Program-made: the position numbers and the translations under genes
Notes under the pieces: generated by a model
Seen by the model: only the letters and a program-made list of their open reading frames with translations
What the model was told of the DNA's origin: nothing
Database searches by the model: none
Assembly: GCA_949987705.1 (NCBI GenBank)
Contig: OX465282.1
Span: 12,140,501-12,204,500 of the forward strand
From: Thereva unica
Lineage: Eukaryota > Arthropoda > Insecta > Diptera > Therevidae
Direction of reading: 5' to 3'
DNA length: 64,000 nt
Part shown: positions 1-11,839 of the stretch, in pieces
How the letters are laid out: each line of letters starts with the position of its first letter
How positions within the stretch are numbered: position 1 is the stretch's first letter

Positions 1-1010
1 CTCTTAAACTTTCAAGAGTTTTTAGAGCTTTAAAGCTTTCGAAACCTTTCAAAAACTTTCCAAAAGCTTTTAAGCTTTCAAAAGCTTTTTAAAGCTGTCT
101 TTAAAACCTTTGAAAGCTTTTAAGCTTTCAAAAGCTTTTAAAAGCTTTTAAGAGCTTTTAAGCTTTTAAGAGCTTTTAAGCTTTCAAAAGCTTTTAAAAG
201 CTTTTAAGAGCTTTTAAGCTTTCAAACGCTTTTAAGCTTTCAAAAGCTTTCAAAAGCTTTTAAGCCTACAAAACCTCTCAGAAGCTCTTAAGCTTTTGAA
301 ACTTTTCATAAGCTTTTAAACTTTCAAAAGCTTTTAAGTATTCAAACACTTTTAAAAGCTTTTGCAGTTTTGAAGCTTTCCAAAGCTTTTAAAAGCTTTT
401 AAGCTTACAAAAGCTTTTAAAAGCTCTTAAACTTTCAAGAGTTTTTAGAGCTTTAAAACTTTCGAAACCTTTCAAAAACTTTTCCAAAGCTTTCAAAAGC
501 TTTTTAAATCTGCTTTAAAACCTTTGAAAGCGTTTAAGCTTTTAAAAGCTTTTAAGAGCTTTTAAGCCTTCAAAATTTTTCAAAAGCTTTTAAGCTTTCA
601 AAAGCTATTAAGCTTTCAAAAGCTTTTAAGCTTTCAAAAGCTTTTAAGCTTTCAAAAGCTTTTAAGCTTTCAAAAGCTTTTAAGCTTTCAAAAGCTTTTA
701 AGCTTTCAAAAGCTTTTAAGAGTAGGTTTTCAAACCTTTCAAAAGCTTTCAAGCTTTCAATAGCTTTTAAGCCTACAAAACCTTTCAGAAGCTCTTAAGC
801 CTTTGAAACTTTTCATAAGCTTTTAAACTTTCAAAAGCTTTTAAGTTTTCAAACACTTTTAAAAGCTTTTAGAGCTTTGAAGCTTTCCAAAGCTTTCAAA
901 AGCTTTTAAGCCTACAAAACCATTCGAAAGCTTTTAGGCTTTCAAAAGCTTTTAAGAAATTTTAAGCTTTCAAAACTTTTCAGAAGCTTTCAAAAGATTT
1001 AATTTTAAAA
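1..1010. repeat. Satellite array of an 18-bp HindIII-rich unit
   Basis: The whole segment is built from variants of the 18-bp unit CTTTCAAAAGCTTTTAAG, most regular at about 580-720. A longer pattern lies on top: the block starting CTCTTAAACTTTCAAGAG at 1 recurs at 424, and the block starting TAAGCCTACAAAACC at 261 recurs at 768 and, diverged, at 907. The unequal spacing comes from local expansion of 18-mers. On the minus strand the regular part reads openly as a KAFESL hexapeptide repeat (570-752), a trivial result of an 18-nt period. The array is cut by the window edge. Confidence 0.92.
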
Positions 1011-2691
1011 GCTATTGTTTAAGCGTTCAAAGCTTTTATTTAAGCTTTAAAGTCTTATTCTTTGCTTTAAAAGTGTTGGTGTATCCTTTCAAAGTCTTTT
1101 TACAAGATTTAATAGCTTTTTTAGAGACTAATGACAACCTAACAGAACCATCACTTTTATTTGCATGAGTCGAGTCTGGAACACATTCAATACTCCAACT
1201 ATTCCTCCTGTCATAGCCTTCACTAGTTCTCTTCCCCGCTCCACCAAGCGCATGTCATCGGTTGGTTGATGAGATTCAACTCGTTTCAGGAGGGCCGAAG
1301 AGCTTGTTTCTGAATGAACTTGAGACAATCTAGTTGCATTTTGGTGAAGCACTTCTAAGAGCTTCAACCTTGTGATGGTGTTACTTTACTTTTTAGCTTC
1401 CTGTGCGTTTACTGGAGCTTACTTGCAATTTCTCCTTTAATCTCTCATCTGACATAGGGCAGAAGCAGTTGCCCTCCAGCGGACTCTGTTTTACGCGACA
1501 GCGCCATACAGAGATCTCCCAGTTGTGGTGGCCTCTGCTTATACGGTTTTCCTCCACTTTGTTCTCGTCAAATGACTTTGTCTTCTTCTACAGCTTCCTA
1601 TTTATCGCCCTCACAAAGATTGATCACGCCTACAAGCGCTAGAAAGCTTTAAAATCTAAAGATGTCGAGCGCGTATATTTTATGCCTACTTGAACCGGCA
1701 TATTCGGTCGAAATGAGCTTGGGTTCTTGCATAACTGATGAACTACGACTGAACAATTTCGAGCACTAAAGTTTTCAAGCCTGTTTTACATGACAAACAC
1801 TCAAGCCGATCAGGAAAATCATTTGGATTGACCCAAGTCGAGCTTCTTGCGCTTACATTTGTACATACAGTGCTTTGTTGGGATGTTTGGTCCCTTCAGT
1901 TTCTGCTTTGCAGCTAATAAAGATCGTCCTTTAGTGTTTGATTCCTCCGTGGATAAGGTTTCTAGGAACCTTCGAGACTTTTCAACTTGGCCTTTAGTTT
2001 CTCTTAATAAGAGATGGTTTGACAACTGAAATGGTTATTTCTACCTGGGAGCGTTATGTGATTGTCTAAGCTCACTTGTTGCACTTTGTACTACCAGTCC
2101 GTTCTGTCGTACACGCCTTTTGCCATTACCTACCTATACTTTTCTTTACCAGATCCGAAGAGTGAGATTTTCATTGGAAGTAGGTGTTAGTGTGAGTTAA
2201 GAACTATTTCATCCTCCTAGAGCCTTATTTGCATTTGTTTAGCTAAGGCGGAAGTTTTTTATACATCAGTTGAGGTCTTGGAAATGTCCCTTGGTTGAAA
2301 GGTTTTGGAAGCAAGCCGCCTTCCTTTTGTTGGTCCTCAATCTTGGTCTCACCAGTAATATGAAGTAAAATAGTCATCAGCAGTCCTTACTGCAAGTACC
2401 TTGAATGAAACAGGAGTTCGCTTGGTATTCTAAATCTATCGTTATTGATACACTAACGAAGTATCATCATTCATGGTGTCATTGCACCATTGGATTGATA
2501 GATTGAGTTATCCTATCTAGATCTGACGTATTCAGTTAGATGAGCCTCACAGGGTACCAATAAAGACACAATTGACTCAACTCAAAAGCAAGGTCTAGCC
2601 CCTACTCTTTTGGCACCATCCAGACTCTTATCAACCTATGCTGTCCCCATTCCTTCGTTCAGCTTACTACTAGACATTGCACTAAGATGCT
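1011..2691. other. Unassigned DNA with a SINE tail
   Basis: The satellite decays into AT-rich sequence up to about 1110. Apart from the SINE tail at 1203-1318, I see no coding similarity, RNA gene or repeat in this stretch. The short open frames on both strands have no recognisable motif. Confidence 0.5.
1203..1318 (+). repeat. Truncated SINE tail, related to the SINE at 54.7 kb
   Basis: This segment matches the 3' body of the tRNA-derived SINE at 54734-55048. Shared blocks include TTCCCCGCTCCA, GGTTGGATGATGA-like sequence and ACTCGTTTCAGGAGG. The tRNA-like head is absent, so this is a partial copy. The match fades after about 1318. Confidence 0.65.
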
Positions 2692-2943
2692 ACCCGAGTA
2701 AAAATTAAAAATTATTGTACATAACGAAAATGTTATCCACTTGGCCTTCATATGCCCGTCGCATGCTCGTGTATACAACTCAGTACTTGGCTATTGAAAT
2801 CTTTTGGTCAAGTTTGGATGTCAAAGGACCGTATGTTCTTCCTTTGAAAATGGTTAAAAACCCTACGGCCTTCATATCTCCCTTAAAACCCCAAGCTGCC
2901 AGTGTTCGCCCGTTGTAAGGCCATTTTTAATTTTTACTCAGGT
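2692..2943. mobile_element. Small TIR element (MITE), CCCGAGT family
   Basis: The left end reads TACCCGAGTAAAAATTAAAA and the right end is its near-perfect inverted complement, ending ATTTTTACTCAGGTA. Inside the right end lies CGCCCGTTGTAAGGCC, which recurs beside similar termini at 32.9 kb and 42.45 kb. The outermost TA on each side may be a target duplication, which would suggest Tc1/mariner-type mobility, but the superfamily is uncertain. The 252-bp element carries no credible gene. Confidence 0.7.
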
Positions 2944-5900
2944 AAGCTTGGATTTTGATATAAAAACCGTGCAGGAGTACTTCGAGTAGAGTGTGACACT
3001 GAGTCAAGTAGGTTCGATCTTGAGAATGGAGCATGTGGGTTCTCATCTCCCAAGGTCGTCAAGAAACGGGTTTCTTTAATCCTCTTGTTGAGGCTTACTC
3101 TAATCTCAATATTTTTGCGTGTATTTCTCTACGTAAAATAACCAAATGAACTTATCGCTTAGTTAAACTTATCTTAACCCTTGTTATTCCATTTCAAATA
3201 TTTGTTAGAGCTATTAAAGTCATTGGTTAAGTTTAGGTGCAAAACCAAAAATACCCCAACCGAACTCAAAATTTAAACTTAAGCATAAAACTTTTTGTGT
3301 AAATATTATCTAAACCTATGCTAGTATCCTCTATATAGTATCCTATAAGTATCAAGTATAGTCATTAAACAGGACTATCACATCAGTGCCTCAGTGTATC
3401 TCTGCTCCTGTGATGTCTCTCATATTCGCCATATAACATCGGATGGGAGAAGCCTCTCGGAATTCAAACATTTTGTTTGAGTTAAACTTGAAGTGATCAC
3501 ATATCAACTGTGCTGAGTCTGTGTACACTTGAAACGGTAGCGCGTTTAGCTTTCAAATTATTTGCAGAGGCTTCACTATGATGGATCTACCTATATATCT
3601 ATAGTAGGTATGTAGTTCGACAAGGCATCCCCTTAACTACGATGCACAGCTGGCCATATCTAATGCCAAACATACGTGGCAATATGAGTCAATCACAATT
3701 TAGCAGAGATTTCATGATTGCCAAACCAATCGTTCGGTTGTTGGTTCATTCTATTCGTAACGTTCGCCTATTTTCGTTTGACATTGATACAAGGTAGTTT
3801 TGGGATGGGTGTTGAGTGTGATGATGCTGGGAATTGAGAAGAATCGTTTGTCCTTTAACTGACGGAAAGCTGCCTGCTGCTGCTGGAGGTGTATTTGTAA
3901 CTCTGTTTATGAATTGAAGTAGTTAATCCTTGAGCTGCATAAAAGTTGTTTGCCATTGATTCAAGTGGAACGAAACTTATCAATCAGTTCGTATGAGAAA
4001 TGAAACGAGGATGCGGCTCTGTTTACCAAATCAAAATATCATCATCAAAACTTCTCGTTAGAAATAATTCAAAATTTTCTTGGCATGCATTAAGTAAAAT
4101 TGCTTAAACCAAAAAAATAAAATCCTAGTTTTTGTGCCAAGAGCCCATTTTGCGATAAGGGCACAAGACGAAATTTTTTTATTAGCTTTCTCAGATCTGG
4201 TGGTAGACACAGGGAAACCTATACAATGTCTATATAGCATATCCCCCAAAAACTGGGGGAATTTCGTTTCCTCCTTTAATCCAACGACTTTCATAATAAA
4301 ACGGAACAAGAAGGAGCCGCATTTTCAGTTGAATGATGGCGAAGACGGGGTTCATATGAATCTCATCACCTTATCACCCCCACCCCCTATACACATTCTC
4401 TCTATACACACATTGAAAGGCACGAAACTAAAATGATGAGAAGTTTACTTTAACGCTTGAATGCATCCTTTTTTCTTGAGAAATGAAGAGAAGAAAATGC
4501 TGGTCTCCTTTCCAAAAGATCCTTTATTCACACACCCAAAAAAAATTTATATATATGTAACGAAGGAGATTGCGAGCTTTGGCAGATGGGGGGTCGAGAT
4601 GGGTGTTGGGCATAAACTATATCTTCATGAGCAAGTATTGATTTGGGATTCTATTGACGTAACTTTCTTTTTTTTGGTATTTTAAAGTTTTTTTTTTTTA
4701 TTGGCTTTATATCCCCTTATACCCCCTAGAAACCAGAAGTGTATATGGCCGGGCCTACACAGTCTTCTATGAGAGAATAGTAAAATAGAACCAAGGCAAG
4801 ACTATGGCAATATATTTCTCCTCTATACCGCGCCGATGGGTGGGCGGCCGGGTGGACGCATCTGTCCACTACCTTTCATCTTAAGTTTTAAGTCTTAAGG
4901 GGTAGAGCAATATATCAGGATGCTTGTCTTATATTTCACCCAGTTTTTTGTTGGCGGCTCTCTATGGCTAAAGTTTTCAATTTTCTCGTTTTATTTAAGT
5001 GGTTAGATAGAAGCTAGAAAAGGCAAAGGATGACCGCTGAAAGTATGATATATTTGTCGGATGGGATTTTTACTGAGATTTTGCTGTGTTTGACTTTTGT
5101 GGTGCTGGGCTATCAATGATTGCAGCAAATTTCTTTAAAAGGTTTTTCGAATTTCTTGTTACAGTGTTTTTTTTTTTTTTTTCTTAAATCAAATTCTTTT
5201 TACATGATTTCACCAAACATTTTGAAGGTTCTATGGTAGAAAATATTCGGTTGTAAAATGTGTGTGTATATTTTTTGTGGCTGTTCAAAGCTAAGGAGTA
5301 ACCCTTTGTACAACCGGACTATCGTTAGTCACGTCATAGTGCAATGTCTAGTAGAAAGATTAGTTCGAGAGAAAGTATAGGTTTTAGGTTACGAGGAGTG
5401 AGGATGATGTTGAAGGGAATGGCAATGAATCCTGCGTTTGAAGTCTGGCAAGTCTGCTGCTGCTGTGGTTCCAACTATACCTCCAACTTCTGCATCGGAG
5501 CTTGTAAATGCTAGCTTTTCTTTGGGCATCGATGACTGTTAGCTTTTCATCGGAGCCTGCCTATTAGGAGATGTTTTAAACACCTTTATCTTTGCCTGCC
5601 TTAGATAGAATATAATTATAAGGAAAACTTTTTCGAGCGCATCTAGGCACTCGTCTTTATGAGTAGTAATAGCGCCCTCGGGCTTGAGAAGATAGAGATA
5701 GAGATATTACTATATTGACGCCGTAAGTAATGCATCAATTTTACTGACTCTGTTTCATCTTTAAGAGCCAGACTCTCGTCCTGGGTCTCCTCGAGAAAAT
5801 ACTTCGAAAAATGATAACCATGCTCATCACTAGGAGACCACAGACTTTTTTTGAAAATTCAAAAAAGGAGGATGTGACCCAGCTTCATCCAGAATTTTCT

Positions 5901-6194
5901 TTCGGTGTTTTGGTCTCGCTGTCAGTCCAAAGATCGTCCGCTGGTCTGGCATCACTGGAGTTGGGATCAGTTAGTGCCACTAACTAGTGGTGGTCCCTCA
6001 CCACGTCACCCATTGCTTTGTTAGCCGCCAAGTCTATTTGCTTAGCCTCTGAAGTATTAGCTACCCTGACTACGGATAGTCTTGAAAGCTTCTTTCTCTT
6101 TGGTGTATTGTTGGAAGGTGTTGAGTTTGGTACTTGGTTTTTTCGGTTTTGTCCCTCCACGAGATGGTACCGTCTGCCTCCTCGTGCCTCCTTG
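2944..6194. other. Unassigned AT-rich DNA
   Basis: No gene or transposon similarity was recognised. The stretch holds short homopolymer runs, such as poly-T near 5166-5183, and a C-rich patch near 4375-4390. The open frames here are short and lack motifs. Confidence 0.45.
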
Positions 6195-6565
6195 TTTGCT
6201 CAAAATGAAATTAGCGCGACTATATATCCTTCTGCGGAGGAGCGCCTGCGAACCCTGTTTATACTTTTCTTTCGAGGCATTATTGAAGGCTTCAAGTAAC
6301 CATCAGCAGTGTACCATCAGCTGTGGAGTGGGCTGGAATGGGCTGAAAGAAAGTTATTTATGAATATTGAAAAAAGAGCCAGTGTCAAAATTGATCTCTG
6401 CGGGACACCGGTAAAGATGTTTTGGGATTTAGATTTGGTGCCATCCTATGCTAACTTGATTGAACGGCCAGAAAGATAACTGAACTGATTTGAGTTTAAA
6501 ATACGCTTCTACTGCGAATAAATTCCTTCAGAGCATTAAATATAGGTGTCGAAAAGTCGGTTATT
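6195..6565 (-). pseudogene. Decayed LINE reverse transcriptase fragment
   Basis: Minus-strand translation in broken frames gives reverse transcriptase landmarks in the right order. A GVPQRSILTLALFSIF motif (RT block with GVPQGS) at about 6410-6360 is followed by a degraded active-site region reading TADGTLL (from a YADD-type motif) near 6310. Upstream, near 6540-6450, is a segment resembling the linker before GVPQGS in non-LTR elements. Stops and frame changes show it is not functional. The clade cannot be fixed from so short a piece. Fragments at 18.7, 19.2 and 21.2 kb may come from related elements. Confidence 0.6.
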
Positions 6566-7020
6566 GATTCTTGAATGAACCTAAAGTCACATAGTGCAGC
6601 CTGGAACAGAACGGCAAAATCAGCCTTCTAACAACTGTTGTATGGATATAGCAACATGCTTATAAATTTTACTCTTTTAAGTCGGCTTTGCCTAGTCTAA
6701 CATTACAAATAATTGGAATGAAGTTGGTGTAGTTCGGATGTTCGGTTGGCCGTTTTTCGTATAAATTCATTATTCCCGACCTTAAACACCGCCCTTTAGG
6801 CATTGAATATTCATATTTTAACCACAGATTCATCATAAAAACCCCCGGTACCGATTTTAAATGGAATCGGAACACAATTGCAAAATTCGGCCGCCATCTT
6901 GGTTTTTTTACAAAATTGTCAGATTGCATTGCCACGGGAACTGAATAAGTGCGAAGTTTCATAAGAATCGGTATTCACTATTGAATCCTTTTTCCTTTTC
7001 AAAATATTTGAAGTGCAAAT
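6566..7020. other. Unassigned repeat-like DNA with an ATGGCGGCC motif
   Basis: The minus strand carries CAAGATGGCGGCCGAATTTT (about 6903-6884) and a TATGAAACTTCGCA-like motif near 6960. Related ATGGCGGCC and ATGAAACTTTGCA motifs occur inside the Harbinger element at 26.5-27.1 kb. This suggests a repeat shared between elements. No coding function is seen. Confidence 0.4.
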
Positions 7021-7240
7021 TTAGACGCTATAACTTTCGCAGCCGCCTCTTGCGTTTTTGGTCACTTTGGACGCTCTTTTGCCGGTTGCTGTTGCTGCAT
7101 GCCGATTTGACTCTGTAGTGTAGTGATGAGTCCATGTTTCACCCATTGTCACATCGCATGAACAAATGCTTTTTATTTCGCCTAAACAGCTCCAAAGAGC
7201 GTTATGCATCATCAACACTTTGTTGCTTTTGGTCAACAGT
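7021..7240 (-). pseudogene. mariner transposase fragment
   Basis: The minus-strand frame contains VTMGETWTHHYTTESNRHAA, which matches the region around the first catalytic Asp of mariner transposases (usual form VTxDETWIHHYTPE). It continues through a lysine-rich stretch equivalent to the segment before the family's GKVMAS block. Here the catalytic Asp of DETW is replaced by Gly, and the frame ends shortly afterwards. Only about 50-70 residues of a roughly 345-residue protein remain. No terminal repeats were found nearby. It is a dead fragment. Confidence 0.7.
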
Positions 7241-8565
7241 GACCAAATGCGTCACCCACGTCAAACAGAGTTTTCTTATGGACAAATGTTCATGAGATTT
7301 TGTGCACTCTTTTTTTTGGAACTACTGTCATATTTGGGCAACCAGAGCCTTTGGTATTATCGGCGTTTGTGCGGACGGGATTAAAATCAGCAAACCTGTA
7401 GCAACGTGTATCAACACAAGAAATTCAAGTCTTTCTTTGCTTTGAAAAGTAGGGTCACTAAAACCACTGTGAGGTGTAAAGAAATTATCTCAAAGTCATA
7501 AAATTTTGAGACATATCGTTTGAAGATTGGTACTATCTAAAAATGATATGGATTTGCCGATAGTGGCGCTGCCTGTCAACCACCCGACGAAATTATTGAG
7601 TGATGTAATAGATCCATGCCTCAATTTTCTTATTATTGTAATTTTTGGTAGCTACTAGAAGAAGTGTAATGCATTAATTTTAAACCGATTTTTTAAACTG
7701 AAAACGCCGGTTTTCGAATTGTACAATTTTCTTTTAAAAACCGACAAATCCTACATGTTAGCGTATTTCTGAAAATGGATTCTGTCTCCAGTTGACGATG
7801 GCCCTCCCAAAATGAGTTTCTAGATCCGCCACTTCTCTGAACCTTCAAGCTAGGTTTCCGGTTACGAAGTCAACCTTAGCGATCTCATCTATCTTTCTAA
7901 GTCCGCGAACAAAGGCGAGAGTCACGCTGTGTTTGTACCAAATCAGCAGAGCCTCCATTTTAAAGATAAGAGAGATTGCTTCAGAAGGTGCCACTGCAAT
8001 GTACTGTTGGTGGTTTCTAGATAGACCCTTGTCCCGACGGCTTCTGATAGCAACCTTCTACAGGCCGTGTCCGTTTCTCTACTCTAGTCTTGAGGATACT
8101 TCAATGGTGAAGGTAAATCTAAAAGGAAGGTACCCTGTGGTTGTGGCAACAATACCCACGGGTAGTACAGTACGTCTTAAAATTTGCTATGTCCGCAAAG
8201 TTTTGTAATGCAGACCCTGGATACCTACAGTGCACGAGGCTAGGTGTTTGATATGAAGGTCGGGGGCGAGCAGGTCCAATAGTACATCATGGGCGTTCGT
8301 GGAGTATTTTCTCGTGACCCCTGTGTACCCCTGTTTTTTGCCGCCCTGTTGGCCCTTGGTAACTTAATGAGAGTATAGGTCCTGACAAACTCTGGCCAAC
8401 AAACCAGGGTTAGACGTACCCTAGCTGTAAAGATCCGTGGGACCATCTTTGGTTAAGACTCCCTCTTTTGCTGAATGTATTATAAAAGGCTTAGAAAAGT
8501 ATGCAGGCTGTCTTTACCCATTCCTCAATGTGCGACGTCCAGTGGAGTTTTGGGTCTATCTGTTA
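7241..8565. other. Unassigned DNA
   Basis: Open frames on both strands (for example 7933-8208 plus and 8240-8446 minus) have no recognisable domain. No repeat ends or RNA genes were seen. Confidence 0.4.
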
Positions 8566-8720
8566 AGTTAAAAGTGGAGAGTTTCGTTTTCCAGTGAATA
8601 TCATTAGCTCGGTTTTATGTAAGTTATTTCCACAGGCGTCTACTAACTCTGCCAAAGCATCTCTCCGGTCAACGTTTGGAAACATTTCTGTCACTTTTAC
8701 CACTAGGTCGCAGCTACCTT
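8566..8720 (-). pseudogene. Possible CUE-like domain exon or relic
   Basis: A minus-strand frame of about 50 codons follows the CUE ubiquitin-binding pattern. It has an MFP motif (VTEMFPNVDRRD), a leucine-rich middle, then an acidic DACGNN turn and a C-terminal ELMIF in place of the usual di-leucine. It ends at a TAA (8566-8568). The hAT element at 8722-9315 interrupts the upstream side. Across the reconstructed empty site there is a TAG just upstream in this frame, preceded by a weak acceptor-like GGCTAG. It could be an exon remnant, a pseudogene or chance. No gene can be named. Confidence 0.3.
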
Positions 8721-8721
8721 C

Positions 8722-9315
8722 CAGGGGCGGCGCTTTCATATGTGCGAATGGTGCACTTGCACTGGGCGCAATTTGACGGGGGCGCAATTTCAGAAATTAA
8801 GATTTAAAAAAAAGTTTAAAACCCAATTCCAATTACCCTATTTACCCAATTCCTGTCCCTGTATTTGCTCATGCAATAAAACCGTGGAAATTTTACTTGT
8901 CCCCGGGCAGGCAGTTTCTACAGATTTTAGCTTCGAGATTTTCATAAACTCATGAAATGTTACTTGAGATTTTACTCAAAAAGTGAAGGAACAGACTTTC
9001 GTCTTGGAGAATCAGCAGCAATCTCCCAAATGAGAGAAAAATCTCGGCCGTTTGGAACACGCTGCAATGGTCGAGTAGACGAAGAGAGGTATCTATATTT
9101 AATGCACAAATTAATATGGCAGTTCCACACGGCCCAACCAACATACATATATTGGCGATCGTCCATTCTCGATTCGATGAAGTATCAATCGTATGGGGTT
9201 TCACAAGAGCCAACTTTCCCATCCAGCGAGTGCTCACTGCGTTCAAAAATGAACAGCTTATGGTGCGCAATATCGTATAGTGCACCGGGCGCAAAAACCC
9301 CTAGCACCGGTCCTG
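8722..9315. mobile_element. Non-autonomous hAT element with 8-bp TSD
   Basis: The element begins CAGGGGCGGCGC and ends GCACCGGTCCTG, imperfect inverted termini typical of hAT elements. It is flanked by a perfect 8-bp duplication, CTACCTTC, at 8714-8721 and 9316-9323. Subterminal sequence (GGTGCACTTGCACTGGGCGC on the left, GTGCACCGGGCGCAA on the right) is also inversely related. At 594 bp it cannot encode a transposase, and its internal open frames show no transposase motif. Related pieces lie at 45128-45224 and 61649-61871. Confidence 0.88.
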
Positions 9316-9323
9316 CTACCTTC

Positions 9324-11835
9324 TATCTAGCCAAATTTCCAAAATACAATTCAACAATTTCAAAATTACACGAAAAATTACAAAAAAAAATCGGTAAGTA
9401 AAAGAAAAAACCTCACTTAAGTTTTCCCTTCAAATTGCAAAGAAATTTTCATTTTCAGATTCTCGTCTTCTGTGCACAAAGGTGGAAACCAATTCCATAG
9501 AGGAGAGTAGGAAGTAGCACACGAAAAAATAAAAAAAAAGAATAAATACGAAAACTTTAAGTAACAAACAAAGTACCATCAAAGTTCTTCCGTACATCGA
9601 AGGATTCCCCGTTCAAAAAGTAAACATTTTTCTAGGAGAACCACCAAAACAGGATCATAAGTGCTCACCCGCTTCATGGTCTCCGGATTTCATGGCAAAC
9701 TTTCTCCATTTCATTCTTCAACGTCTATATCCTGGCTGGATGCGTTCTTAAAGGTTCCTTGATTTTTTTTTTTTTGATTTTTTTTTTGATTTTTTTTTGA
9801 CTTTTTTTTCGTCGTCCGATGAGATTTTTGTCTGAATCCTTTCTTTTTTTTGTGGGGGAGGAGGGTACTGCTGGTAATGCTGGTTGGTGTTGTTGTGTGT
9901 CTTCTAGCTCCTCTATAGTCTATAGTTTTCGGTGATGGCTTTCAGTTTCCATCGAATTACTCGCATAATCTCTTGATATGAAGGTCCTGTTCGGTCGGGA
10001 TGCGACGGGTTTATATGTATTGGTGGTGGTGGTGGCGGATGCATCACGGAACTATATATGGGGACAAAAAAAATAAAATAAAATTGCGAGAGAGATATAC
10101 TAGAGAGACAGACCGTTTCGAAGGGATTGCATATGTCTGACTGTTGAAGCCTGAAGCCGAAACAATTCCCAAATTTAAAAGTTTTATCGAATCTGAAGTG
10201 GATAGGTATGGATGTGTGCTTAAGGATGTGCACAGGGTTGGTGTAGATCCTTTTGAGAGAGAAAGAGAGTGAAAAAATATATATAAATATATAAAAAGGG
10301 CTTTGAAGGATTTTTTTTAGATCTCTCTCTATGTCTGGGCCTTGGCTATTGTTGATTACATTTCTACAGCTTGCAGCTCGTTAGTTTTGTGGCCTTTTGC
10401 AGATTGTATCGTTGCTAATAGATGTGTAATCAATTACATTAAGGATTTTATTTGGATTAATTCCGGTCATTTTGCTGATTAGTTCTTTTTGTTAAAAAGC
10501 ACAAAGTTTCTTTCCTCTTTAAAATCATTTTTCTTTTCTGGTTTGTTTTATTTTTTTAGTTGGAATCGTAATGGTATGCCAGATGTGGAAAGAGAGCACT
10601 CTGTAGAAAACAATTAGAAATAAATTTTTCGCTTATGGCAGCACTCATGCATAGCCAATGAGTGTAATCACTAAACGTAATTGGCCAATCAATATTGTCA
10701 TTGTTCGCCATGCCATCGAAAATGGTCCACATGGAGAGAGAGGTGTGCATACTAGCCAGAGCAGATAGATATACATGAATAGTATCAGCAGCTATGCCGA
10801 CTCGACCCCGGGATCTACCCCTTTTGAAGCCACCCTTAGTGGTGTCTCTCATGCATTCACCAATTAACTTTAAAGGACGATGGGTAATCGGTTCGGACGT
10901 GTCTTGGTACAGTGAACATCACATCGGGAACAGTATCACAAGCTATATCCTTTATATCCTTTATATATATGAGTGTATACACGATTCACTCTGGGTCAAG
11001 GAGAGTCTAGCGGTGCTGGAGGGTGTTTACGATTTTAAAGGGGGGTGGCAATATTCGTAAGCCCTGCTGTCCCAGCCAATGTAACGCCATATTAATCTTG
11101 TTAATGATCAACTGAATCAGCATTTTAACCAGAGATGGGCATATGCTTATTAGGCGCTCGAGCACTTCTAACTGGGAAACCAGGGCTGCTGTAAGCGAGC
11201 TCCCAACACACTATAGTAGATAGAGTATGGTGGGTGTCGTGGATGATGGTCGACGGTGAGACCTTGTGTCGAATATACATATATGTATAATACTCTATAC
11301 GAAATGTATAGGAGGAAGCCAATGAGCAGGTCGTGGTGGTTAATGAACAAATCGACAATAACTGATGACTTCATATCATGCTTTGATGCCTTTTGCAGGA
11401 ATTACCCCTAAAAAGGACGAGAGGCAAATTTCGCCTCATTTATGATGTCGTGAGCTGCAATTTATTGCCCTGCCAGCACAATTTGACATTGGCAATGTGT
11501 TTTACAGTAACTGAATGAATATTTCATGCTGGGTTACAATCTCATCTATAAGTGTAAAGGTTAAACATATTTTACAAACTGATTTAATTGAAGTGAAATT
11601 GGTGAATTAATAGAATCATTATGTCTTAAGAGTTTGGGTTAAGGTAGCACAGCTGCCCGGGCGCGTGATGTTGGAATTTACTTAAAAAAGCGCCCATTTG
11701 AAGTTTGGCTAGCGTTCGACCCAAAGAGTGTTTCAACAAAAGATTTCACTTTGAATTTCGCGCCATTTTTGAACTGTCAACTTAGAGCCGTCATTACGAC
11801 GATATTTAATAAGTTAAAGCAAGGAGGTTGAAGCT
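9324..11835. other. Unassigned DNA with a poly-T minisatellite
   Basis: The stretch contains the T-rich minisatellite at 9762-9810 and a (GGT)n run near 10021-10036. Nothing coding was recognised. The sequence is AT-rich with long homopolymers and may be ordinary intergenic or intronic DNA. Confidence 0.4.
9762..9810. repeat. Poly-T minisatellite, GA(T)n units
   Basis: Runs of 8 to 14 T are separated by GA, giving an irregular tandem array of about 9-16 bp units. Confidence 0.75.
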
Positions 11836-11839
11836 CCAG

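Noticed and set aside
570..752. Repeat protein KAFESL
   Set aside because: An 18-nt period gives an open frame automatically; no promoter or partner sequence is seen.
1..1010. CRISPR array
   Set aside because: Direct 18-bp satellite without unique spacers, in a eukaryotic context.
8952..9401. 149-codon plus-strand ORF and overlapping minus ORFs in the hAT element
   Set aside because: No transposase motif, and the frame runs past the element end; it is a chance frame in noncoding DNA.
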